Assembly: GCF_037975245.1 (NCBI RefSeq)
Contig: NC_092580.1
Coordinates: 14,733,001-14,797,000 of the forward strand
Direction: 5' to 3'
Source of the DNA: Apostichopus japonicus
Taxonomy: Eukaryota; Echinodermata; Holothuroidea; Aspidochirotida; Stichopodidae
Length of the DNA stretch: 64,000 bases
In this document: positions 13,201-28,200 of the stretch, one piece after another
How positions within the stretch are numbered: position 1 is the first letter of the stretch
Layout: each line of letters opens with the position of its first letter
The notes under the pieces: generated by a model
Databases searched by the model: none
The model's input: the letters and a program-made list of their open reading frames with translations, nothing else
What the model was told of the DNA's origin: nothing
Made by a program: the position numbers and the translations under genes

Positions 13201-16200
13201 ACATTTCATAAAGTATATCTTGTGTTCACTATATAAAATACAATGCTTATGTGAGAAATCGTGCATAATATCTGACATCTTATGAATTATTTCTGGTCAA
13301 TTCCCTAAAATCAAGGACAATCGTAACTAATTAGATATGATGTTTTTTCACTTCCAGGTGACTAGGCTGTTAACTGTTTCCATGTCAACCATTGCTCCTA
13401 AATATTGCAAACCTTGCATGTAATTAGTTTCCAGAAATGCAATTGCTGATTTTTGTCTATGTAATGAGAGCTTTTTCTTCTCATCACAATCATCTTACAT
13501 TAGTGTGTATGTTCCTTGTATTTTCATTTAGTCATTATGGAAGGTTTTTTTTTTTGGGGGGGGGGGGGTGGGGGGTTACTTAATTAGCTTCCTGCAAGAT
13601 ACCACACCTGGAATTTAACTGAAAGATGACATTGGGATGACAATTCACCTACAGTAGCAACGTAGACAATTTTTGTTGTCTTCCAAACAATTGTTACATT
13701 CTCTGCAATTTGATTAGCCCTTGATTTGTTGTAATGTCTCATGCTAACTTTCTTAAGTGATAACTGCTAATACACTGAACTGCAAAACTTCCGAAGATTA
13801 TCTTAAATCCATTTAAACAAAGTGGACGGGTCAATCAATTGGCCACAGATTTGTGTCCACTTTATACACAGCAAGTTCTTAAAACTTCTTTTGAAATTCG
13901 ATGAATCAAAATAGTTCTGTATTAGTAAATTCTATAGTTTTGAGGACGCTAAGCTTCAATTGCAGGTCAACAAACATTGGTCTATTCACATTACTAGGCA
14001 TTAGAAATCATGAAAACAGCTGCAACTCCCATCAAAATCCATCAAAGATTGACAATTTTACAAGTCTTTTCTCAATTCTAATTTTATTTATGAATAAACA
14101 TTAACTAATTATGCACACTGATGATGTAAATGGGAGTGACAGCCTAATTTTCTGTTATGTTATTCCTTTATTTTTACAACTTCATTTCAAGGACACTGAA
14201 CACAGGTTTGTGGCCTAAGACGATTTTTTGAAATATTTGTTTGTCTTCTTTGCAAAAAGGAACATCACATTATTCAAATGATATATATGTGGACTTGTGA
14301 AAATTATCTGTATTTAATACCATATTCCTTTAAGTTACTGCTTGCTAAAATGATGGAAGCTAAGGTATTTTTCTTTCAGTAGGTTCAGCAGGTATCTAAG
14401 AAAACACACCAGGAACAGCAGCACAGTGCTTTTACACTGTCCTCAATAATCCTAATAAGCTTAATACCATGCCAGATGAGAGACATCCTCAGCTCTTGGA
14501 ATACCAGCTAGTAAATCAGGCAGAGGAAGATAAATGGCACAGGGAAGAGAATTAGACAGTCAAGATAAACACTGAGTTGTCTGATACATTGCCATCCCCA
14601 TCACTATACTACGGTCAACTGTATGATGTGTGTAAGGACTAACACTATGTATTTGGGGCTATCGCAAACGACCACCGATCTGCCTCGTAAAAGTTAGTCA
14701 CAATTCCTTCCAAACATTTCCATAATTTAGGGCTTTACCTTCTTTCCTCATTTGAATTTTTCTAAGCTTCTCGGAGAGACTGTGATCTACAGTATGTGAT
14801 CATATCTATCCCAAAGAGATGATATATAAACATACAAAGCAAAAGCTGTCAGCTTCTGGTTTGGAAATTAAAATGTAACATCCTGTTTCTACTCATTACA
14901 ATTGGTACAAAAATCAATACTAGTTAAAATGAGATGACACTAATATAGCTAGATGTTTATGATAGCCGTCTGAAGATTAAAATTAAGCCATTCCACAAAG
15001 GAACATTGAAATTGTCTACTGTGTGTTCCCAGGGGAATAATTTATCTGGTCTGGCAGAGCAAAATGATATGTAAAATTGCTATAAATGTGGAAAATGTAT
15101 AGCAAATTCTGTACACAGGAACTGTAGTATTTTATAGGAGAATGCCTATTAAACAGCCTTCAAACTGTGAAAGTAATCCCTGTATGCCCCTTCAGGCATC
15201 ATGAAAGTGATTGTAACTAGTATTTCATGTTCATAACAAATTTGAAATGTCTCCCCCCCCAGATCTTAATATAGTCAAAAGAAAATGCATGCAATTAATC
15301 TTCCAATCATCCTAATATTTTTGAAACTGTATTAATTATGGGTATGAATTCTAGATTTAGGTAGTTTTCCCCGGTCTGAAACCAATGTTGTAAATTGAAA
15401 ACTGATTGGCGGGTAGTTCATAACGATTAAGCAACCATTACCAATCTTGGCTGATTAATTTGAAAATCAGTCAGCTTCCCCTGCCCCTCCCCCGTCTCAA
15501 TTTTAAAGGGGTCTGTTTATGTTTATGACACACTGTGGTACTGAAACCATATCTGTACTATTTTGGTGAAACTAATCGTTCAAATCAAGTTACTGAACTA
15601 TATCTAGATTTGCATCAGACAGTGTAGCTATTACCTGAAACACTTTGGCATGTACATAGTTCTCTAAATACTGGGCAAAGGTGTTCATTTTGTACCATAT
15701 TTGTTACTGGATTTAATTTTATTAGCTTTAAGCAAGAACATTTATGTGGTTATAAGTTCCTTATCTTGTCATAATAATTATCTATACTAATAATCGGCTC
15801 ATTAATCTGCTCATTAATCAAATTAATGGTTATTAACTTTGGAACCATTCTGGGAAATAAAGTTATCCTAGTACCTCCAGCAGCCTAAATATATACCATG
15901 AAGGTCAGTATACATTGTCCCACAGTACACACATCTCACAATATATCCCAAATGGTTTAACACCTTATTATTATCCTATTATCAGTGGCCTAACCATTCA
16001 CAATCAAGCCTGCCAATCACACTTCTGTAGCAGCGGCCCAATCTCATCTGTAAAACATCTGCTGTGAACACCTCCGTGTATTAAGTTCGGCATTGAAAGA
16101 AATGATGAAACAATAACGAAACAAATAAAAAAAATTATATTAAAAAAAAGGAAGAACGTGTCCAATTTCGATTAAACTGATAATTCATTTAAAATTTTCT

Positions 16201-19200
16201 ACAGTTTGCTGGAGAGAGATTCGATTGAATTAAATTAAAATCGCTCTTTCCAAAAAATGTTCTCATGGTAACGGTATATTCAAAAAGGTGACTTATTTAC
16301 TCATCCCCCAAAAAAACTAGGCCATGCTGCAGCTGGAGTTATTACGTCCGACTGCGACACAAGATTATCCGTTGACAGAGTGAGCCCTATAACGGTAAAT
16401 TGTTCTGAAAAACACGGTCACAGCCCAGACATAGTGCTGTGTTTGCTTTGCTATTAATAGACCTACAGTACTATAGCATGGTGATTGGAGGCTATCCAAG
16501 TGTACACATCCATCAAGAACTACTCTTGTTTAAACTGCCTTTCAATTCATTCCTTAATTTCATTCAGCAAATTGACAAAACATCACAACGATGTCTTCTA
16601 AATATCATTAGAAGGAACTCATACTGTGACATTCAAATCTTAACTTTTTCGGTAATTTATGTAGTTTCCTGTTCCAGCATGACATTTACAATACAAGGAC
16701 TCGAGGGTTTACACAATTTGACTCATGAAAATATGTTTGCCACCAAAACACATGAATATAAATCTTTGATTCCCAGAGGTAATAACCTTCAACATCAGAG
16801 ATCTAAACTCCCATAGTATGGGCCCACAGCATGGCATGTGCTTGCTATGTTAAGCCTTTTGTAATTTCTGTATGCTGAAAATTTTGGTAGCATCGTAAAA
16901 TACTGTATAAGTCAAAAAGAAAAATTCAGTCTACTGAAAAGGATAGAGATCAACCACCACTTGGCTGAATAACAGATACAGGATATGATATCAGAATATT
17001 TGACATGTAACATATTTAAGCTAATCACCTACCACACTATAACTAAAACTAATCTTGAACTGAACTAAAGTAAGTACTATTAAGAAATGCTCAAACTTCA
17101 AGAAATTCAAAATGTTCTATACATCCAATGTTTCCCTTAACTAACTTCTCCCAGTTTGCATACAACTCAGTTAACTCTTGCTAAGAGCAAAAAAAAAATG
17201 ACTAAAAAACACAATGACTAAAATTTCACTTCATAAACCCCCTGGAAACTGAATGGAAATAAAAAATGAGTAAAATAGTAATGACAATCAAATGACTACC
17301 ATGGTTCCAGAAACAGACTACTTTTACTACGGGTCATAAATTGGAAAATGAAACAGGAAAAAAATGGGGGGAAAGGTCCACATTATTTAACCAATCAAAA
17401 ATATCGATTTGTAGAACTTCTACAAAATCATAAAACTAGGGTGCTTCGAACATTCAAAAATGATTGGTTGATAGAGTGCAAACACTACAGAATTATTCAC
17501 AGCAATCTATAGGTAGAAACATCTGCCATTTTCAGATTACATTCAAAATGGTGTCACACAAATCGTGCTTGATAATTTGTCATTAAACTAGAACTTCTTG
17601 GAGGTTTCGCTTAAATTACAACAAATCAGCCATGTTGGGACAAAGGTAACTGCCAAACATTACTCACTTCAGGTTTATTTACTTATTTCTTCAGAGACTA
17701 AGCTCTTAAGCTATTCTTACACTAAATAATATGCATGAGAAATTTGTCCCTACATATTACAGGCTACATGCTCCCAGATTAAACACTTCTAGCTGGCGAA
17801 TCAGTTACTCAGGACGACTTTCATCTCAGAATAAAGAGAAAGATTTAAAATCGTTGGTCTTTTATCTGATGTACAGTACTTTCAACATCACTTTGTAGGT
17901 GACCTGTTTCGTTTTAGTTATGTTCTACTTTATACTTTATTACAACTTGTGTGACACACATATGAAAGGAAATCTAAGACAGATATTTTGATGTTATTTA
18001 AGGTCTATGAAAGAAAACAGAAGAACAAGAAACCCTTTGTGCATAGCACTAATTCCATCGGTACCTTGATAGGAAAAGGAAACTGATGCAACTCCTACAA
18101 ATTGTGATAAAAAGAGTGAAAGGGAGAAAAAGTGAGAGACATTGAAGTTAGAGCAAGCGTACACAAACAAAGCATTTATAGGAAACATTCATTGCAATGG
18201 GAACTTGCAGGTTGAATATAAAAGCCATACTGTAGGCAATAATATCATTCGATCATGGTGCTTAGGCTGGCTTCTTCTAATACATTCACCATGGTAGGCA
18301 ATATGCTTCCTTCTTGTAGTATTTTTGTTCATTTCAATGGCAAAAAAAACAAACATCTACCACATTCCATGAACTGAATATACTGTAGTTGCAGCACTGA
18401 AAAGGTGAAAAAGCAAGTTAAATGCCAGTACTCAGTTACAAGATATTGTCTCATGCAAAGAGCTGGGGTGAAATACTGTAATGAACATTTGGGCTGACAA
18501 AAACAAGGCTTTTTAGCACAAATTTATGTAAACACACGCAGAGACATCTAAAAACAAATTAATTATTGTCAGGCCCAAATCATGAAAAAATTTATCCGAA
18601 AAATGATATGATCAGATAAATATCACTAGAGCTACCAAAGAGATTGGTCCTTTAACATTTAGTGGACATATTAAAATTTGTGAAATCCACATGTACACAA
18701 ATTCTAGATAAAGGGGGTCTCCAGACACCCCCTAAATCAACAGAGGGGTCCACAAACTTCATAAGCTGCAGTCTCTGAAATCACTGAGAATTCTTTTGAA
18801 TAATATCAAGCTGAAACTTCTAGGAAAACTTCAGTACAGTACCCTGCATGCACATTCCCTTCACACATAGTGTGACATATTTGAGCTAACGTATACATCT
18901 ACGGCTCTGTTAGGAATCTTAAAATGAGACACACTGAAGGCTGGTAATCAGGCCCTAAACCAGGTAATGTGGCCCTAGTTAAAATGTTGGTGTCCCTCCT
19001 TAAATTATTGGTAACCCTTCCAACTAATTATTCCTGGCTATGGGCCTAGATGGGTCTACTGTGGGTATCATCTCATATGATAGTGTACTGACAGGCCATA
19101 TCACTGCAAGCAACAAACAAACATAGATATAAAATCAATTATTGGGACATTAATGACAAGATGTATGTTTTGTGTTCCCATATTTGATGGATGAGAGCTA

Positions 19201-22200
19201 CTAACAATGTAATCACACTGCATAGCTGTCTTAGTATCAACTATACTGTAACTGGTCTTTAGGAGTCAGAATAAACATACATGTTAATACATTATAACAT
19301 AACACACACACAACTACACTCCTGAAAAAGACAGCATTTTAGTTTACATGCAACTTTCAATACAGTGAATTCCCCCAGTATCAGGCCATTCTCAATTTAC
19401 ATGTTTACTTCATTCATGTATCTGCCTACCAGCACAAATCTCTGAAGGTAATGAAGTAGGGGATTTTATCAGGGAGTTCTCCCTTGTTATATTTCTTCAT
19501 AGTTATTAGTCCCATATGGGAAGCAAAACTAATGTACTGTATACAAGATTTAGGTGGGTCTAGATTTTGCTGTCTAACATACAATGTCATAACACTTCAT
19601 AGCATTTTCAAAGTATTTTGTGCAACTTGCTTTTCAAGAGAAAAGTGGAGAAGTATATTTTTATTCTTCAGAAATGAGATTCAAACACAGCTACTTTAAT
19701 GAGAATAAATCATAAAAGTTCACAGAACTCTTCCCCTGCCAACCTAAGTTTAAATTCATTACTTAGCACACTGACCTTTTGTAGGCTATAATTTTTCATA
19801 GTTCGCACCTTTCTATATCATTTGATTTCTGTAACTAGAATGTATGATTGCAGATGGAGAATAAGATGAAGCAAGCAAACACACCAACAAGCAATATCCT
19901 GCAAATGTGATTAAAAATATCAAACTTTCAATTGGGTCAACAAAATCATGCATATCCAAGACAGGTTTTCCTCTTTAATTTTGCAATCTTGTGGAAATTG
20001 CAAGTGCACCTTCCTTTTTCTTTTATTTTTTTCTGGTGGGTTCGGTAGATCTGGGTCGTTGAATAACAAGTCTTACTTTTCTATTTGGCATAAATAGGTC
20101 ACCTGTCAACCAAATTTAAAATCCACTATTGAAGTAAGCGATATACTTCAGTATTAGACATTATTAAAAAAAAAAAAATGGAAAAAAAAAAAATTACACA
20201 CATCACAAAACCTCAAATGAACTCTACACTAACAGACACTGTGAGACACAACATATTAACACAAAACCTGACGAACTAATTACAAATTGTCAGTCATTAT
20301 GCTTCCTATATTATGACTGTGGGTCAGTATTAAATACATTGCAAAGTTATTTCAATATTCTTATTGTTCGTTGCGTGACAAATGTATAATTAATCCATTG
20401 TCAACATGTTCATTGTTGCCCAAAAAAAGCCACTTTTATACTTTGATGAACTTCAAATGTTTATTTCTTAAAATTAACAGTTGTATAGAAGTACAACCTG
20501 TACTGAAAGCAGTGTTGTATTAATGAACTACAACATAAATTAAAATTAATGTTGTGCATTGAGTCATCCTTTAAAATCTGATTATAAATATAACTTTAAT
20601 TTACATACTACCTAAAGTTGTTTCCCTACCTCTTTCCTTAATGAATAATTTAATTGATATTGCATTTCTGGCATTTTGTTCAGTTAACATTGTTACAAAT
20701 AAGGGTCATAAATATTTCTTTAATAATTCCTCACAATCATTAAATAGCATCATATGCAACATTTGTTATCATATAGGCAGAGGTATATCTCACTCATATC
20801 ATAATCTATGTACCAAATGGGTTTTTTTATAAAAAAAAATTAAACAACTTCCTGTTTTAAACTGTGTAGCCAAGCCTGCCAGGACATATTTTAACCATCA
20901 ATTTTACATTTTGAAAACCAAAAAGGTTACCGACATGGTCCAGAATTGTTCACAGTATGGAAACACTTTTTGATCCAAAAAAATATAACAAACTGGCTTT
21001 TCTGTAAAGATCATTAATAAGAGAATAATTTTAATCAATTACATTTCCTAAATTTGCTGTACAATTTGTATCAACTAAATTATATTCATGACCAGAAGTT
21101 AAGGGAGATTCAAATGTCCACAGATATTGTAACTTTCATTTCCATGTAAAATGACTGTTAAAATTTTAAGCGTAATCGCAATAAATATGTTAACAAATTT
21201 TTTTGTACTGGGATTATGAAGGACAATTCACATTCACTACAAGATGCTATTGTAAACAGATTACATGGTTTTTTGTATTTCCCTCAATTACAGTATGCGA
21301 TACCTACTATCCGATTCCAAGCTTTATCTCTTTCCTCATTAGTCATCATACGTGCTGGTAGAAACGTCCTTGAATTCACGATGGCTCACTCACTGCTAAC
21401 GTGTAGCAGGTGTGATCCAGTTGCTTGGTTAATTACAATGCTTCTACAGAAGGTGTAACTTCACTTAATAGCTAAACACCTTGGGAAGAAAGCTAGCAGA
21501 AAACCTCACCTTTGGTACTTCAAAAGGGATACTTTAAAGTCTTCTGATATCATCTAATATCATAACTAACTAAATATGATGATGTATACTGGCAAATCAG
21601 AATGAACAACTGACTTATAAACAGCGAAATTATAAACTGATTTCGAAATAACAAAGAAATAATTATGTTTTATAGTGCAGACCTATCGTTTATTATTTTT
21701 TGTGATATTCATTTTTTTTTAATATTTCTTTTTATAAATTATCTTTTAGGGAGTTGCGGTATTATAGTACAAACTATATCGTCTTGCGTGAAAAATATGC
21801 TTGCACTTACTTTCAAAACTTTAATCAAATGTTTCAGAAACAGTTATTTTCCTGCAAGGGATGGGTAGCACTAAATTACTGTAGGTATGATTTTATAAAT
21901 GGAACTATGATTGAAGAAATGGTATTACCTGACTGAAAAAATTACATACATGGGTCATAAATGATATGACCTCTCAAAGGGTAAAACAAAATTGTTTGAA
22001 CAGAATAAAAAAAAATTTCAATCCTTTGGAGAGAAAATATATCAAAATAAGCAATAAATACAAAATAAGTTGGGCACAGAGGAGAGGGAAGATGGGTGGG
22101 GGGGACAAAAGATTGCTAATGTTAGCAAAATTCTAAGCAGATACTGTAAGTAAGAGCTCTCTAGTTTAATTATTTAATTATTTATTTATTTGTTTGCCAC

Positions 22201-25200
22201 AAAAGTACAAAGTGGAGGAAGTCTTCCATAAAGCTTAAAAGCTTAACAATGTGGAAGACTCCCTGAAGAAAGAAAAGAAAAGAAAAGAAAAAACAAAATA
22301 TATATATATATATATGTGTATGAATACATACATAGATATAAGTACAAATTAAATGTTCAATATATATATATATAGTAATTACATACAGGTATAATTACAT
22401 ACAGGTATAACTAGTTAAAGGCCCTCCCACTCCACCAACCCCACATGAACAAAAACCATCACACAGTAGACAAAACTAACACTCACACAAACCTTGCTCA
22501 GTATCAAAATGACTGGGAATGACAAATTTGTCACGAATTATGAGAAAATGAAATGACAGAGACATCTTCCATAATCATCAATCCACTCCAAATAACACAC
22601 ACTGCAATGTTTATAATGAGTCCCTACTGTGAGAATTAAATGCTTAGGTTTCGTCTAACCAGCTGTAAAATTCCAAAGGTATCACTTACATTGTACGACT
22701 TGACTGCACCATTGACATCCTCTTCGGGCACCGCGTCCCAGGTCACATTGATCTCGTTGGATGAGATGGCCACCAGCTGGACGTTGGATGGAAAAGCGCT
22801 GGGGCCTGATATTAACAGAGAAAAGATAATCAGGGTAAGAGTTCTCATCATGAAAGGTTTCCTTTCCATTTGGAATAGTTGGTAAAATTTAAATCCACAA
22901 AAATGAATGAAATCAGCCCGTTTTTTGACTGAAAATCCCCCTGACACGAGAACACACACTTGCTACTGCTGAGCCAATGCAATGCTTGAGCCTCCTGTTA
23001 AAGACTGGTCACTTTCTGATAACATGTACTTTCTCTTTGGCAGCACTTTATCAACAGTCTTCTTCTTCTACTACCAGCACAAAGTTTATCTCCTGGAGAA
23101 TGCAAGGTATGCACCAGCATATGTTGCAGATCTACCGACCTACGACCTTTAAAAGCATATTGCCCTGTGATTATTATCCTCAACTGTCCTCCTCTGTGCA
23201 AGTTTATAGCTCAACCATTGCTGGGATGATGAATGTAATGAAGACATCCAAACCCAAGTGACAGCAGTCTCCAGCAGTAGTACTGTAGCCAATTGCATGG
23301 AAAAGGCTAATAGACTTTTGTGTGTGTGTGTCTCTCTTCACGCCCAGGGCAATGTTTGGCTGATAAACACCATATAGCAGCAGCACTACTACTGCAGCAC
23401 ACATATGGTTTTATTAAAGATTTTTTTTATATAATGGTAGCTAGCCTATGTAGTAGACTATTGTATATACACGGTGGCAGTACTCCAGATCAATACTGTG
23501 TGTGATAGATAATCAGTCATGCGTGCAGTTGGTCAGAAAATTTGGAACAGTAAATTAGATTGTTTGTTCTACTTTCTTTGTGACATACAAAATAGAATGT
23601 CCACCTCAACGAGCTTAATTACTACCTGTGTCAAACAAAGATGTAGTAGGCCTATAACCAGATAACCAAAAAAAACCACATACAATTGAAAAGGGAAGAG
23701 TTCTTAATTCTGTTTGATTTCCTTGTATTAGTTGTACAGTGTACACGATTTATACCAATCTGGATATATACCAAATATATATAGATATATATGAAATGTG
23801 TGTTGTCTGGTAAAGTGTGTAAAATAACTTGGGGATATATAACTCAGCCGGGAAATTGTGTGAAAAATAGAGAAGAAATGAGGAGAGGGTTGGGAGGAAG
23901 GTTGGGAGGAGGAGGAGGAGGAGGTGGTGGCATGGGAGAGGGAACTGTGGGAGGGAGCGATGTAAGAGACATATGGTCAGAGCAAGGAGGGCTAGCAGGG
24001 ATTTAGTATAGTATAGTATGTACAGAGAAACCAAATGAGGGTATAGGGAGATAACTAAGACAGCAACTCAAAACATGTCATTTTGCTTACATCAGAGTGT
24101 CTATAGGACCTCTAAAAAAAAGAGTAATTTAACAAAATCACACTGTAGGCATGATCAAACTAGGAGTAAATACTAGAGGCTTGCAAATGAAGTAATAATT
24201 TAAGTATAAAACATTATAGAAAAATATGTGGTACACAAAACTTTCATAAGTTCTATAATAAACTCCTCTAAGTTTGTGATTTTCCTTCATTACTACATGA
24301 ATCATTCTCTGTGTTATTACTCAACACTGGGCCTCCTATTTCAAGGTCAAGTATGATTAGCTATCACAGTTGCATGTGGAGGTAACCATGGTTACAAATA
24401 ACTGTAGCAGGTGGTGCTAATTGATTTCATGAAGTATAAAAAATCTGATTTGACTAGCTAGCGTCTTCTCTCTTTTAAACCAAGGAAGATTTTATAAAGG
24501 GACTACTCAGTTTCCTCTGACCAATCTTGCTAAATGACAGATGATTATCTATCATCGAGCCATTATATCACACAAAACAAATCCAACAAAGTGTGCTACA
24601 CGTGGGTAGGGATTAAAGGGAGAAACTCCTACAACTAGGCTATGTGTATATGAATTGTAAGTTTGTGTAAAAGTAAGTTGGCCTGACGTTTCGATCCTAG
24701 CAGGATCTTCTTCAGAGACTAAATGACAAGTAACAGTAACAGAAGGGACAAAAACACGCACTGAATACAGACAGGTATGAGTATGGTGAACACAAAGAGA
24801 TAGATGTAAGAGGATTAGTAGACAAGGATGGAGAGAAGAAAGAAGAGAGAAACCAACATTTGAAATTAGGTACCATTTGGGTTATGCATACTCATGTACC
24901 CTTATACGATCATCTCTATGTGCACTTTAATAGCTTGTCCCATATAGTGGTCACACCACAGGTCAACTTAATTTCTGTAGTTTAAATTCCAACCTTTGAA
25001 TGGAATATCCTCTTTTTTCAATCCAATCATTTTCCACATTTATTGCCAACAATCACAGGAACAACTCTATCTTCAGTGCATAAGCAATATGTACCTTGCA
25101 GTTAATATCAATATCACATACAAAGCATAGCCTCTGGTTTAACGTTTCTAACTATATTCATGCAAGATCCATGGCAACCAATTCTCTTTTGTGCAAATCT

Positions 25201-28200
25201 AAAAAAAAAATTAAGTAAGAACTGAGGTCATATCATGCCGGACAAATGCCCAGAGGATTAAAATTAAGTCTCTGGAAGAAATGTGACCTTTTTTTTCTAC
25301 CTTGAAAATTCTGTAGCCAAAGGCTTTCAACATGGTTTTAGATGGTCGATCCTTTATTCTTGATGGTTAAATCTTCTTATAGAGGATATTAGGGCAAACT
25401 TAACTGAAGGCTACTTTCATTTATTTGATTTTTGAGGTTGGTATCTAATTATTCTTAAAGTGTAGTATAAGCTGACGACCAAGAGAGTCAATCCTATTTT
25501 CCAGGTAGAAAATCTGTCATCTGTGCAGATATGTTAAAAGTAGCCTTTTTGAGTGAATTTTCTTCATTTTTTAAAGGATGAGTTTAGTAACAAAATTAAT
25601 TTGATAAGTTACAGACTAATCTCAAATGATACCATCAGTCCAGGTCTTGTTTCTATAACACTTATTGAGAATTTGAGAAATGACCAGTTAAAAGGTTCAT
25701 TAATTACAGTGCCTGGACTATTTAGCTTAATACAAAGACCATTAGGTCACTTTCAGCTCAGATGCAACCAAAACTCCTCAATGGGAAAACACAAGTGTTT
25801 TATTGCCTCAAATGTACAAAGTGCTGCAAATTTGTCCGAGGACAAATGATGTTAAACTTGGTTAAAGACTGCTCTGATGTTTAAATGAAGTTAAAAGAAG
25901 GTAGTAAAGGTAGCCTACTTTGGTTCTGATATCAGAATTTATAAAACAATTTGGATTAACATAAAGGCCTGCACTGAGGCATCAATGGTCATCATCAATT
26001 TAGCCCATAAAGGTACATTACAAGGATTAAGCATAATTTAAGGTGACATATCAGAATATCTCTAAAAAGATATGTTACTAGCACTCAAATTTTCTTTTAC
26101 CATAGTAAATCAAGAAAACATTCTGCCGTAAGTGGCTCTTTAAAATTAAATTTCACTTCAAATGGTTTGTTATTTTATGGTAACAAGGACTATATCTGTT
26201 ATCATCTGATAAGAATTAATATTAAACCTGTCCAGGCAACAAATTGTTGAAAATCTAATTTGCTTCTACTCGCTCATTAATATTCGTTTTGATGACAAAA
26301 TGTAGGTGTAATCAATTATACTCTTATTTTGAGTATATATAAATACTTGGAACAGTAGGTTCACAGAAGTTGTCCACAAAATTCCAACAGCTGATTTCAA
26401 GAGTGCTAATTAAAATAGCAAGTTAAAGACAAAAGAATTAGGTCTACTAGCCACTGCCAGATATCCTCTTTGTCATAGCACATCTATGCCTTGCTGGTAA
26501 ATGTATTGTACACGTTTTCAGAAATATCAACATTGTTAAGTTCTCTATTAAATTTGATGTTGCATGGCCAGCCAGTCAATTCAATAAAAGAGCTTGGTGC
26601 TTTAGTATGTTTTTCTTATTGTCAGACTGATATATTTAATATGCACAACCAACTTTCCAACTTAAAGGAGTATTAGCTCAGTGGTTAACACCGTTGCCAA
26701 GTTTTCAGTCACTCCAAGATTAATGTATGTCGTCCAGTTACAGAGTTGTTGACAATTGACAATTCAAAATCATAGACTTTAAAATATGAATCTAAGAGAC
26801 CGACTTTGGTCAGCTTACGGCTTTGATACACCAATGATGGCTTCTTTGCGAGTTCCTGCTTTGCAGGAGGATCTAAAATACATACATGATTGCTTGTGGG
26901 TCAAGAACAAGATCTTTTCTTTTAGCTATTCGGAGAAGTTGCTATTCTTCACAAAGATCTCTGTCCTATAAGCTAAAGATGATGGTTGGGTTTTTGTGTC
27001 CCCTAGCTGTAAGGAATGTGGGATTAGATTTCATATCAATAGATTATCATGCTTCTAGTCAAACAATGACCTATTGACATATTTGTAATTGGTTTTTTTG
27101 TCCTTCCCAAGGGAGGCAATTTCTAGTAAAGTTGTTTTGAAATTTTGTTTCTTCCATATATGTTTCAACTTTCAAAGGTGTGTATGTGCCTCCCTACACC
27201 TGCAGGCAGGCTGATATTTAACAAAATTTACACAATACAGTAACCATGTGTAGCATTTTCTTCAAATACAATGTAAGAATAATACAATATTAGGATATTT
27301 ATTGTCTGAGTATACATGATAATATACTCATGATCCAACAAAGAATTGGATAAGAGGGTGAATGCAAAGACCAGGGGGGTAGTGACTATGATATAAGTTT
27401 ACTGTTCATGGATCATGAGTAATACAGCAACAGTATTGTAGAAAAGTAATGGTTTTTTACTGCTATTGTAGCAAGAACCCTTTAGGTCTCATTAATTTTT
27501 TGCAAACTCTTACTTGGACATCATCTGACCATGGAAGTATTAAACCTGACCTCATGGCCTTGCAGCATTAAATAAACTCTGTTCCTAACCAACATGCTGT
27601 ACATGTACGCTCACTATATGCTTTCCCATATCAACGCATAGCTGACTAGATTATTTCAATGCTAAGTTAATTTATTATTAAACCAAATTAAACTATCCAT
27701 TGTGGATTGGATTATCTGTCCTCAAGGTCACGTACAATCCTGAGGATCTGCAGGTATGTCTAGTACATTCTGGCCGCTGCCTTGATCAAAGTCAATGAGA
27801 CAGTAATGATACAAACAACAAGGATTTCGCTGTGCTTGTCAATCAGCCTTTACTGCATACAACTAAGTATGTAGGTACAAAGACACTCAGCACAGCTCCC
27901 AATTCAACTGCAACGGCACAGTAGATCATTTTACAAACATGAGCCTTAAATTAAGCTATAAATATAAATTAATCAATCATTTTTCAACTAAAACTTGTGT
28001 TGCCCAAACACAATTCCATTTTAACTGAAAATGAAAGCATATTGTGTATGAAAACTTCAAATCGGAGAAGTTTCGTTTTCTGGCTCTCTTCTTTCTACCT
28101 TGATGATCATGAAATTTCATTACCTTAAGCTAGTGAAATGAATTTATCACAGGATTTTGTATTTTAAGCACTGTGACAACAATGAAGTAGCTGAGGGGGC

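Larger units (their letters stand above)
5222..22689. other. 17.5 kb intron inside FN3-3
   Basis: The largest intron, splitting FN3-3 in phase 0. I recognise a CpG-rich open frame (6505-6780), a palindrome with direct repeats (7593-7630), a TACAG cluster (about 8274-8346), a B-box fragment (9904-9990), a T/G homopolymer junction (13545-13576), a GGGGG/CCCCC hairpin (18712-18733) and a retroposon-like 3' end (about 22170-22320). The rest, including 10.3-13.5 kb, 13.6-18.7 kb and 18.8-22.1 kb, is AT-rich sequence in which I see nothing further. Confidence 0.7.

Noticed and set aside
16439-16816. 125-codon plus-strand open frame
   Set aside because: AT-rich composition like the surrounding intron, no recognisable motif, no flanking splice or promoter signal.
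18712-18733. AGGGGGTCT/ACACCCCCT hairpin considered as a terminator or regulatory stem
   Set aside because: Isolated short stem with one mismatch in the middle of a long intron, with no linked feature.
23750-24034. 94-codon minus-strand frame
   Set aside because: Low-complexity Leu/Pro/Ser frame created by the GGA-rich tract.
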